Source: AG25 sp035604455 (GTDB lineage Bacteria > Gemmatimonadota > Gemmatimonadetes > Gemmatimonadales > GWC2-71-9). From it: 54,389 nt of DNA. Both the position numbers and the translations under genes were made by a program. Below, in pieces: positions 15,545 through 22,869 of the stretch. The first letter of the stretch is position 1. The number at the start of each line of letters is the position of its first letter. Where the stretch lies: contig DATNIM010000130.1 in assembly GCA_035604455.1 (NCBI GenBank), positions 1 to 54,389 on the forward strand. Reading direction: 5' to 3'. The notes beneath the pieces were generated by a model. The model was not told the origin of the DNA, made no database searches, and saw only the letters and a program-made list of their open reading frames with translations.

Positions 15545-16512
15545 CCGCGGCGCTCCCCGTCGGCGTCATCGGCACGGGCGCGCTCGGCTACCACCACGCG
15601 CGGCTGCTGCGCCAGGTCCCCCACGCGGAGCTGGTCGGGATCTACGACACGGACGGCGAGCGGGCCGCCCGGGTGGCGCGCGAGCTCGAGACCGTCGCCT
15701 TCCCCTCGCGCGAGGCGCTGCTCGACCGCGCCCGGGCGGTGACGGTCGCCGTGCCGACGCCCGCCCACAGGGCGGTGGGTCTCGCCGTGATCGAGCGGGG
15801 CCGGGCGCTGCTCATGGAAAAGCCCCTCGCCGACTCACTCGACGGCGCCGAAGCACTCGTGCGCGCGGCCGCCGCGGCGAAGGTGGTGCTCCAGGTGGGG
15901 CACGTGGAGCGCTTCAACCGCGCGGTGCGCGCGGCCGCGCCCTATCTCGAAGAGCCGCGCTACCTGCAGACCGAGCGCCTCGCGCCCTTCCAGCTGCGCG
16001 GCTCGGACGTCCCCGTGATCCTCGACCTGATGATTCACGACCTCGATTTGGTCTTGGAGCTCGCCCGCTCGGAAGTGACCGACGTGCGCGCCACGGGGGT
16101 TGCCGTGCTCACGCCGCACGTGGACATCGCGAACGCGCGGGTCGAGTTCGCTAACGGCGCTGTGGCGAACGTCACGGCGAGCCGCATCTCGCGTGACCGG
16201 ACGCGGAAGCTCCGGATCTTCCAGCCCACCGGGTACTGCTCGCTCGATCTCGCCAGCGGAACGGGGGAGTTCTACCGCTTGAAGCCGGGCTGGCAAACCC
16301 TCGGCGCCACGACCCTTGAGGCGATCGTGCAGCACGTGCGGCTCGATGCGCCCGAGGCGGAGCCGCTGCGCTTGGAGCTCGAGAGCTTCGTGCGCGCGGC
16401 GCTCGGCGAAGGGGACGTGGTCGTCACGGGGGCCGCCGGGCTCCAGGCGCTCGCGTTGGCGCTCCGCGTGGCCGACGCCGTACAGGCCTCGCCGCTCGCC
16501 GCGGAGCCGTGA
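15541..16512 (+). CDS. Gfo/Idh/MocA-family oxidoreductase, GnnA-like (UDP-GlcNAc 3-dehydrogenase candidate)
   Basis: NAD-dependent sugar oxidoreductase of about 323 residues. The Rossmann motif GVIGTGALGYHHA (8-20), the EKP motif (93-95) and the IHDLD active-site segment are all present. In Acidithiobacillus and Leptospira, GnnA oxidises the 3-OH of UDP-GlcNAc and sits with lpxA; the same position here suggests that role, but no GnnB aminotransferase is present. No ATG, GTG or TTG lies in frame between the lpxA interior and the Rossmann motif. The only start that fits the coupling pattern is a CTG at 15541 overlapping the lpxA stop as CTGA. It ends in a GTGA overlap with lpxB. Confidence 0.85.
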   Translation: MTAALPVGVIGTGALGYHHARLLRQVPHAELVGIYDTDGERAARVARELETVAFPSREALLDRARAVTVAVPTPAHRAVGLAVIERGRALLMEKPLADSLDGAEALVRAAAAAKVVLQVGHVERFNRAVRAAAPYLEEPRYLQTERLAPFQLRGSDVPVILDLMIHDLDLVLELARSEVTDVRATGVAVLTPHVDIANARVEFANGAVANVTASRISRDRTRKLRIFQPTGYCSLDLASGTGEFYRLKPGWQTLGATTLEAIVQHVRLDAPEAEPLRLELESFVRAALGEGDVVVTGAAGLQALALALRVADAVQASPLAAEP

Positions 16513-17609
16513 AACGGGTCTACATCTCGGCCGGCGAACCGTCGGGCGACGCGCACGCGGGCGCCGTTGTGCGCGCCCTCACCCGGAGGCTCGAGGTCTC
16601 GGTCGACGCCTTCGGCGGACCCGCGCTCGAAAGCGCGGGGGCGCGGGTGCTCGACCGGATGGAGGACTACTCGGTCGTGGGCCTCGTCGAGGCGCTGCGG
16701 AAGCTCCCCGCCCATCTCCGACTGCTCCGTCGCGTGACCAAGGCGTTCCGGGCCGGGACCTACGATCTCGCGATCTTGGTCGATTATCCGGGCTACCACC
16801 TGCGGGCGGCGGCGGTCGCGGCAGAGGCCGGTGTCCCGGTGCTCTACTACATCGCGCCCCAGATGTGGGCCTGGGCGCCGGGCCGGGTGCGCCGCCTCGC
16901 CCCGGTGCGGCGGCTCGCCGTGATCCTGCCTTTCGAAGAGGCGTTCTTTCGCGCCCACGGCGTGGCGGCCACGTTCGTCGGCCACCCGCTGCTTGACCGC
17001 CCCCCCCCCCCAACGCGGGCCGAGGCGCAGCGCACGCTCGGGCTCGACCCCGCGCGACCCGTGCTCGCCCTGTTTCCGGGCAGCAGGAGCCAAGAAGTGC
17101 ATCGGCTCTGGGCGCCGTTTCGGGACGCGGCGGCGTGGGTCGCGCGCGCGCGGCCCGACGTGCAGCTCGTGGCGGCGGGCAGGCCCCGGTTGGCCTACCC
17201 GAACCCCGGCGCGATCCGCGTGCACCACGGGGACGCCCGGGTCGTCTTCGCGGCCGCGGACGCGGCCCTCTGCAAGGCCGGGACGACAACGGTCGAGGCC
17301 GCGCTCGCCGACGTCCCGCTCGTGATCGCCTACCGGCTGCACCCGTGGTCGTTCGCCGTGGCCCAACGCGTGCTCGACGTGCCGCGGGTCGGGCTCGTGA
17401 ACCTGATTGCCGAGCGCGCCGTGGCCCCGGAGTTCCTCCAGGAGACCGGGACGCCTGAGGCCCTGGCCAACGCCGTGCTCCCGCTCCTCGACCGGGACGG
17501 CGCGCCGGCGCGCGCCCAACGCGAGGGGTTGGCAGTGGTGCGCGCCCGGCTCGGCGGGCCGGGCGCGGCGGATCGCGTGGCGGCGATCGCGGCGGAGCTC
17601 GTCGCGTGA
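16509..17609 (+). CDS. lpxB: Lipid-A-disaccharide synthase
   Basis: Glycosyltransferase joining UDP-diacylglucosamine and lipid X into the lipid A disaccharide at the inner face of the inner membrane. The 366-residue protein (E. coli 382) has SAGEPSGD near the N-terminus, YYIAPQMWAWAPGR, ILPFEE, VGHPLLD and FPGSRSQEV, all typical of the family. A run of 12 C bases lies in the middle, encoding PPPP in a linker between the two domains. GTG start overlapping the upstream gene by GTGA; the same overlap leads into the next gene. Confidence 0.95.
   Translation: MKRVYISAGEPSGDAHAGAVVRALTRRLEVSVDAFGGPALESAGARVLDRMEDYSVVGLVEALRKLPAHLRLLRRVTKAFRAGTYDLAILVDYPGYHLRAAAVAAEAGVPVLYYIAPQMWAWAPGRVRRLAPVRRLAVILPFEEAFFRAHGVAATFVGHPLLDRPPPPTRAEAQRTLGLDPARPVLALFPGSRSQEVHRLWAPFRDAAAWVARARPDVQLVAAGRPRLAYPNPGAIRVHHGDARVVFAAADAALCKAGTTTVEAALADVPLVIAYRLHPWSFAVAQRVLDVPRVGLVNLIAERAVAPEFLQETGTPEALANAVLPLLDRDGAPARAQREGLAVVRARLGGPGAADRVAAIAAELVA
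17000..17011 (+). repeat. Poly-C(12) homopolymer inside lpxB
   Basis: Twelve consecutive C residues span the end of CGC-Arg, three CCC-Pro codons and most of CCA-Pro in lpxB. The present length keeps the frame. A one-base gain or loss would truncate LpxB and probably also uncouple the overlapping downstream genes. Confidence 0.9.
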
Positions 17610-18247
17610 AGCTCGCCTGGGCCGAGCCCGTGGTGGCCGCGACGGGTGCCCTGCTCGTGCGGCTGCTCGCGCGCACCTGGCGTTACGAGGTCGCAGGGTT
17701 CGAGAACGTGCAGCGCGCGCGGGAGAGCGGCGGCCCGCTCGTGTTCGTGACCTGGCACAGCCGCCTGTTGCCCGTGATCCACCATCGCCGGAACGAAGGC
17801 ATGGCGCTCCTCATCAGCCGGCACCGGGACGGCGGGTATCTCGCCGACCTGTGCGAGACGTGGGGCTACCGCACGATCCGCGGCTCGACGCAGCGCGGCG
17901 GCGTCGGTGGGTTGCTCGGGCTCATTCGGTACCTGCGCACCGGCACCGAGGTTGGCACCACGCCCGACGGGCCGCGGGGCCCGGCCGAACAACTCAAGGC
18001 GGGCATCGTCGTGGCCGCGCAGCACGCTGAGGCACGCGTAATCGCGATCGGGGCGCGCGCGCACCGCGCCTGGTGGATCAAGTCCTGGGACCGACTGTGC
18101 GTGCCGAAGCCGTTCGCCACGGTTCGCATGTTTTACAGCGCGCCGGTCGAGATCGGACCGGGGAAGAGCGGCCTGCGGGAGGGGGTCGCCGCGGTCGAAC
18201 GCGCACTGCGCGAGGTGACTCATGGGTCGGAGGCCGAAGCGGCGTGA
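17606..18247 (+). CDS. DUF374 lysophospholipid-acyltransferase-like protein
   Basis: The 213-residue protein belongs to the DUF374 branch of the LPLAT acyltransferases. It has a possible N-terminal membrane-association segment, TWHSRLLPVIHHRR in the usual HxxxxD-like position, ISRHRDGGYLADL, and TTPDGPRGPAEQLK. Placement between lpxB and lpxK suggests acylation of a lipid A precursor or another envelope lipid, possibly in the role of LpxL/LpxM; this is inference from context. GTG start and GTGA overlaps on both sides. Confidence 0.88.
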   Translation: MKLAWAEPVVAATGALLVRLLARTWRYEVAGFENVQRARESGGPLVFVTWHSRLLPVIHHRRNEGMALLISRHRDGGYLADLCETWGYRTIRGSTQRGGVGGLLGLIRYLRTGTEVGTTPDGPRGPAEQLKAGIVVAAQHAEARVIAIGARAHRAWWIKSWDRLCVPKPFATVRMFYSAPVEIGPGKSGLREGVAAVERALREVTHGSEAEAA

Positions 18248-19263
18248 GCGCCGCCCGCGTGGCCCGGTGGGTCTGGGGGCCCGGGACGCTGCCGCGGGCC
18301 GCACGGGCGTCGCTTGTGCCCTGGTCGCTCGGCTACGACGCCCTCATGGCCCTGCGGACCGCGGCCTACCGCACCGGGCTCTTTCGAACGCAGACGTTGC
18401 CGGGGCCCGCCGTGGCCGTGGGGAACCTGGGTGTGGGTGGGGCGGGGAAGACCCCGGTCTCAGCCTGGATCGCCCAGCACTATGCCGAGCGCGGCCGCAC
18501 GCCTGCCATCCTGCTGCGCGGCTATGGCGGGGATGAGCCCCGAGTGCTCGCCCGACTCGTGCCGAACGCGGTGGTGGTGGCGAATCCCGACCGCGTGGCC
18601 GGGGCCCGCGAAGCCGTGCGGCTCGGGGCGGACATCTTCGTGCTGGACGATGCCTTTCAGCTCCTCAAGGTGGCGCGCGACCTGAACATCGCACTGCTCG
18701 CCGCAGAGCAGAAGGAAGGCTGGCGCCTGCCCGCAGGCCCGTGGCGCGAGCCCTGGGGAGCGCTCGGGCGCGCGGATGCGATCGTGGTCACGAGAAAGCA
18801 GGCCACGCGAGAACGGGCGGCGGAGATCGCCGATCGTCTCGCCCAGCGCTGGCCCCGGGCCATGGTCGCGATCGCGCACCTCGGGCTCGAGCGGTTCGAG
18901 GGCCTCGATTCCCACGCGGAGCACGCGGGGAGAGACCTCCGCGGCCGGCGGGTCGTCGCCGCGGCCGGGGTCTTTGACCCAGAGAGCTTCGCCGCTCAGC
19001 TGCGCGAATTGGGCGCCGACGTGCACTTGGTCGCCTACGAGGATCATCATCCCTTTCCGCCGGGCGACGTGGAGCGCTTAGCGCAGGCGGCGGCGGGCGC
19101 GGATTATGTTGTGGTGACCGAGAAGGATGCCGTGAAACTGCGGGGTCGTCTCAAGCTCGACCGCGGCACCGGGGAACCCCTCGTGGCCCTGCTCGCCGTA
19201 CACTGGGAGCAGGGTCTTCCCGAGCTCTCGGACGCCCTCCTTGCCCTCGAGCGATCCCGATGA
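18244..19263 (+). CDS. lpxK: Tetraacyldisaccharide 4'-kinase
   Basis: Phosphorylates the 4' position of the lipid A disaccharide, using ATP at the inner membrane. About 339 residues. It has the N-terminal amphipathic/membrane segment, Walker A GNLGVGGAGKTP, RGYGG, DHHPF as EDHHPF, and VTEKDAVKLR. The usual DDGFQH motif reads DDAFQLL (135-141), so the Gly and His normally found there are replaced by Ala and Leu. The GTG at 18244 gives the standard N-terminus and a GTGA overlap; the longer open frame upstream runs inside the DUF374 gene. It ends in an ATGA overlap with the dehydrogenase gene. Confidence 0.93.
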   Translation: MSAARVARWVWGPGTLPRAARASLVPWSLGYDALMALRTAAYRTGLFRTQTLPGPAVAVGNLGVGGAGKTPVSAWIAQHYAERGRTPAILLRGYGGDEPRVLARLVPNAVVVANPDRVAGAREAVRLGADIFVLDDAFQLLKVARDLNIALLAAEQKEGWRLPAGPWREPWGALGRADAIVVTRKQATRERAAEIADRLAQRWPRAMVAIAHLGLERFEGLDSHAEHAGRDLRGRRVVAAAGVFDPESFAAQLRELGADVHLVAYEDHHPFPPGDVERLAQAAAGADYVVVTEKDAVKLRGRLKLDRGTGEPLVALLAVHWEQGLPELSDALLALERSR

Positions 19264-20549
19264 CCGAAGCCCACTCGATCCGGCCCGAGAAGGACACGTT
19301 CCTCGCCGAGGATGATCCCTTCGAAGCGATGATGGAGCGCTTCGATCACGCCGCGAAGCTCCTCCAGCTCGACCCCGGCCTCTACCGCGTCCTGCGTAGC
19401 CCCGAGAAGCAGATCATCGTCTCGATTCCCGTCATGCGGGACTCGGGCGAGCTTGAGGTGTTCACGGGCTACCGGGTGCTCTACAACACCTCGCGGGGGC
19501 CCGCGAAGGGTGGCATCCGCTTCGATCTCCACGTCACGCTCGACGAAGTGACGGCGCTGGCGGCGTGGATGACGTGGAAATGCGCGCTCGTGAACATCCC
19601 CTTCGGGGGGTCGAAAGGCGGTGTGATCTGCGACCCGGCGACGCTCTCGATCGGGGAGCTCGAGCGCCTCACGCGGCGGTACACGGCTAGCATCATCGAG
19701 ACGCTGGGTCCCGACTCCGACGTCCCGGCGCCCGACGTGAACACGAACGAGCGCGTGATGGCCTGGATCATGGACACCTACTCCATGCACATGCGCCACA
19801 CGGTCACGGCGGTCGTGACCGGCAAACCCGTCGCGATGGGCGGCTCGCTCGGCCGCCGCGAGGCGACGGGCCGTGGCTGCATGTTCGTGACCCGCGGGGC
19901 GCTCGCGCGGCTCGGGATGTCGCTCGCCCGAGCCCGGGTCGCGGTGCAGGGCTTCGGCAACGTGGGCTCGGTCGCCGCGAATCTGCTCGCGCGGGAAGGG
20001 GCCACGGTCGTGGCGCTCTCGGACAAGTCGGGCGGCGTGTACAATGCGAAGGGGTTGGACGTGGCCGACGTCGAGCGCTGGGTGCGCGACCGCGGCCAGA
20101 TCGCGGGCTACCCGAAGGGCGAGGGGATCTCGAACGACGAGCTCCTCACCTCGGACTGCGACGTCCTCGTGCCGGCTGCGCTCGAGAACGTGATAACGAA
20201 GAAGATCGCGGGCGGCGTGCGCGCGAAGATCATCTGCGAGGGCGCCAACGGGCCGACGACCCCGCCCGCGGACGAGATCCTCGAGCAAAAGGGCGTGTTC
20301 GTGATCCCGGACATTCTCGCGAACGCAGGCGGCGTCACCGTGAGCTACTTCGAATGGGTGCAGGACCGCGAGGGCTATTTCTGGGACGAGGACACGGTGA
20401 ACCAGCGGCTCGAAGCGATCATGACGCGGTCGTTCACCGAGGTCATGGCCATGGTCGACCGCCACAATGTGAGCCCGCGGATCGCCTGCTACATGCTCGC
20501 CGTCGATCGCGTGGCGACGATGCACCGACTGCGCGGCATGTATGCCTGA
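19260..20549 (+). CDS. Glu/Leu/Phe/Val dehydrogenase (glutamate dehydrogenase type)
   Basis: Cytoplasmic NAD(P)-dependent amino-acid dehydrogenase, most likely interconverting glutamate and 2-oxoglutarate. There are 429 residues, the usual hexameric GDH length. The substrate domain shows GPAKGGIRFD and WKCALVNIPFGGSKGG with the conserved lysines, and VPAPDVNTNERVMAWIMD. The nucleotide domain has VQGFGNVGS. The C-terminus has NAGGVTVSYFEWVQD. It is the last gene of the overlapping array (ATGA with lpxK); why nitrogen metabolism is coupled to lipid A genes is unclear. Confidence 0.94.
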   Translation: MTEAHSIRPEKDTFLAEDDPFEAMMERFDHAAKLLQLDPGLYRVLRSPEKQIIVSIPVMRDSGELEVFTGYRVLYNTSRGPAKGGIRFDLHVTLDEVTALAAWMTWKCALVNIPFGGSKGGVICDPATLSIGELERLTRRYTASIIETLGPDSDVPAPDVNTNERVMAWIMDTYSMHMRHTVTAVVTGKPVAMGGSLGRREATGRGCMFVTRGALARLGMSLARARVAVQGFGNVGSVAANLLAREGATVVALSDKSGGVYNAKGLDVADVERWVRDRGQIAGYPKGEGISNDELLTSDCDVLVPAALENVITKKIAGGVRAKIICEGANGPTTPPADEILEQKGVFVIPDILANAGGVTVSYFEWVQDREGYFWDEDTVNQRLEAIMTRSFTEVMAMVDRHNVSPRIACYMLAVDRVATMHRLRGMYA

Positions 20550-20621
20550 TATATGCCAGCACGAGTGCCCACTGCTAGTTCGTGGCGGATAACCCCTTGC
20601 CCTTGGTCCTCCGTCTGTCGC

Positions 20622-20635
20622 ATCACGTGCGTGAT
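20622..20635. promoter_or_regulatory. ATCACG-TG-CGTGAT inverted repeat upstream of a lipoprotein gene
   Basis: A perfect 6-bp inverted repeat with a 2-base centre lies 15 bases before the TTG start at 20650. The short centre favours a protein-binding palindrome over an RNA hairpin. The regulator is unknown. Confidence 0.25.
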
Positions 20636-20649
20636 AGGCGGCTAGGAAC

Positions 20650-21069
20650 TTGAGCGCCAGAGACTTGTCTAGGCGCACATTAGCATTTGGCTGGGTACTC
20701 GCCACGGCGGCGTGCAGCGGCATGCGACGCGTCGAGCCCGGGCAGTTCATTCCGTCACACAAGCCGGAGCTTGTGTCGGTGTGGACAAGGCCGGACCATG
20801 TCACGTTCGTCTCGGACCCTCGGATTGAGGGCGACACGCTGATCGGGACCGTCCTCTCGGAGCGCTGGGCCGTACCCCTCCAGGACGTTGTGAGGGTCGA
20901 GGCGAGGACGTCGGACCCGAGGAGGACTGCGCTACTGGTCGCTGGGGCAGCCGCTTCGGCGGTCGGCGTGTTTCTGATCTCAAGCTCGGGGCGGGGCGCT
21001 GGGAGGATTCCGTGCCTGCAGGACTACCCGCCGGAGCTACGGGCGGAACTCTGCGGCACGACACCCTGA
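20650..21069 (+). CDS. Small lipoprotein-like protein, GDT[LI][IV]G family (member A)
   Basis: Not a family I recognise by name. The 139-residue protein has a signal peptide with a lipobox-like end (ATAAC, Cys22), a short soluble domain containing VEPGQF and RIEGDTLIGTV, a hydrophobic segment (TALLVAGAAASAVGVFLI) and a tail with two cysteines. The same order of elements occurs in three other genes in this window (21838, 52620, 53089). TTG start with AGGA 5 bases upstream. Base composition is less GC-rich than the preceding operon. Probably envelope-anchored; function unknown. Confidence 0.7.
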   Translation: MSARDLSRRTLAFGWVLATAACSGMRRVEPGQFIPSHKPELVSVWTRPDHVTFVSDPRIEGDTLIGTVLSERWAVPLQDVVRVEARTSDPRRTALLVAGAAASAVGVFLISSSGRGAGRIPCLQDYPPELRAELCGTTP

Positions 21070-21837
21070 CACGCGCGGCCCCTACCAGAGCGGCGTGTAT
21101 CCGGTCAGCGATACCGCCCAACGGCCGGTCTTTTGATACTGATTTCTCGGTGGCGACGCCCTTGGGTTGGGGGGACGGTCCGCACCTGCAACAGGAAGGC
21201 TTGAGTCGAGCACCTCACACTCTCTCGATTCTTGATTCGGTCGCAGTCGAGGCCTTTCAGCGTCTTAAAGCCAAGCCCTGCCGGTCCATTGTAATGTCCG
21301 GCGCCCCGTCGCCTTGAGGGGATTCCGGCGGCCCGGGAGTTCCCGCGCGTGTGAGGCGGCGGCAGCTGGGTACACGGCTTCGACCCCATCGCGTAACGCG
21401 TCGTAGTCGAGCGCGCGCCGCCCAGGACGGTGGGACCGCTCAGCATGACCACTCGGGAGTCTGTTGGGGGAAACGGAACAGCCGCTCGGCAGGGGCCAAG
21501 CGGCAACTCCGACAGCGTTAGGGAGTACGGGCAAATGGACCGTTCAAGTCCATCTTCTAGGCGCTCATCGCACGACCTTCATGCGAGCGAGCATCGTCGG
21601 CATTCAAAGCTGCCGAACTGTTGGCCTTCTCCCATCGCGCCATGATCAACCTAGCACAGCTATCGTGAGAGTATCTCGGGTTTGGTGTGAAGGGTCCCCA
21701 AGGCCACTGCTTCCCCCCATATTCAAAGTGTAGTAATTGTTTGACCGGTCCTCGCTCGCCTTCGCTCTGACGCCCGTCGCCGACGCCAGCCCGATCCTGA
21801 GCTGCCCGGCCTTGCGACTCGGTTCGCGGAGGGCCCA
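21070..21837. other. Gene-poor intergenic stretch (768 bases)
   Basis: Short open frames occur on both strands but none has a credible start, codon pattern or recognisable protein. Lower GC than the neighbours. A perfect 6-bp hairpin (ATGGAC, 7-base loop, GTCCAT) lies at about 21535-21553. It may hold decayed genes or regulatory DNA; I cannot identify a feature. Confidence 0.5.
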
Positions 21838-22245
21838 ATGCGCTTCGTGCATCATCCCGCCCCGCTTTGCACGTTCCTCGCAGCCACCTGCCTGATCGTC
21901 ACGGCAGCCTGCACCACGCTGCGCCCGGTCGAGCCCGATGAATTGCGGGGTCCGAACCCGCCAGAGAGGGTGCGCGTCACGACGACAGATGACTCGACCG
22001 TTGTCCTGCGCGCCCCAACGGTGCTCGGCGACACGTTAATCGGGACTGTGGACCGGGTGCGGCGAACGTTCCTTCTCGCACAAGCAACGGCGATTCAAGC
22101 CTGGGAGCCTGCGCCGGGTCGCACGGCCGCACTCGTGGGGGGTGGTGCAGGTGCGCTGGCCTTCATCGTTGTCGAGGCCATCAAGACCAAGCCACCGGCG
22201 CAGCCAGCATGTGGCGTCTGCTCGTATTGCGGTTCACTCTGCTGA
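21838..22245 (+). CDS. Small lipoprotein-like protein, GDT[LI][IV]G family (member B)
   Basis: The 135-residue protein shares the layout of the gene at 20650: signal peptide ending VTAAC (Cys25), RPVEPDEL, VLGDTLIGTV, a hydrophobic stretch (LVGGGAGALAFIVVEAI) and a short Cys-rich tail (CGVCSYCGSLC). GAGGG lies 5 bases upstream of the ATG. Predicted to be anchored in the envelope; function unknown. A hairpin follows at 22279. Confidence 0.75.
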   Translation: MRFVHHPAPLCTFLAATCLIVTAACTTLRPVEPDELRGPNPPERVRVTTTDDSTVVLRAPTVLGDTLIGTVDRVRRTFLLAQATAIQAWEPAPGRTAALVGGGAGALAFIVVEAIKTKPPAQPACGVCSYCGSLC

Positions 22246-22278
22246 CGAATCGCGGTGATGGACCGCTCGACACCTTCG

Positions 22279-22308
22279 CCGCCAACCCCCCTTCCTAGGG
22301 GTTGGCGG
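22279..22308 (+). terminator. Hairpin after the lipoprotein-like gene
   Basis: An 11-bp perfect stem (CCGCCAACCCC / GGGGTTGGCGG) with an 8-base loop lies 33 bases after the stop codon. No T-run follows, so it may be a weak or factor-assisted terminator. Confidence 0.55.
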
Positions 22309-22377
22309 TGACCACATGCACCTTCGGGACTTTCTAAAGATGTGTGTTGAGGCTCGTGCCGGGTTTACGATTGTCTG

Positions 22378-22800
22378 ATGCGCTACCACCTCGTCGCCGT
22401 AGGGCGCGTGAAGGACCCGGCGCTCCGCGCGGCGTGTGACGAATATCTCGAGCGCCTGCGCCACTACACCCAGGTGGAGGTCCGCGAGGTGAAGGAAGAC
22501 CGTGTGCTCGAGACAATCCCCGAGGACGCGCGGCTTGTGGCGCTCTCCCGCACCGGCAAGCCCTGGAGCTCGCGGGCCCTGGCGACCGAAACGGCGCGCT
22601 GGGACATGGAGGGGCGAGACGTCGTCTTCGCGATCGGCGGGGCCGACGCCCTGGGATGGGACGTGCTCGAGCGCGCGGAGACGCTCTGGAGTCTGTCGCC
22701 GCTCACGCTGCCGCACGAAGTCGCCCGGCTCGTCGTTCTGGAGCAGCTGTATCGCGCCCACACCATCAGGCGGGGAGAGCCCTATCACCGCGGGCCCTGA
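22378..22800 (+). CDS. rlmH: 23S rRNA (pseudouridine1915-N3)-methyltransferase RlmH
   Basis: SPOUT-class methyltransferase that modifies helix 69 of 23S rRNA in assembled ribosomes. The 140 residues are slightly shorter than E. coli RlmH (155). Family hallmarks are VFAIGGADALG (SAM knot), LSPLTLPHEVARLVVLEQLYRA and the C-terminal GEPYHR. ATG start without a clear Shine-Dalgarno sequence. It begins a new co-directional set with bshC 69 bases downstream. Confidence 0.93.
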   Translation: MRYHLVAVGRVKDPALRAACDEYLERLRHYTQVEVREVKEDRVLETIPEDARLVALSRTGKPWSSRALATETARWDMEGRDVVFAIGGADALGWDVLERAETLWSLSPLTLPHEVARLVVLEQLYRAHTIRRGEPYHRGP

Positions 22801-22869
22801 GGCGGGCGCGCGGGAACCCCGGTCGTACGCGCGCGTGTCTCAGGGCGTGCCCGCCCGCCCGAGCGCCGC

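Noticed and set aside
21463..21560. tmRNA-like start (GGGGGAAACGG) and TTCAAGTCC loop
   Set aside because: The acceptor and T-stem do not pair, and no tag-peptide frame is seen.
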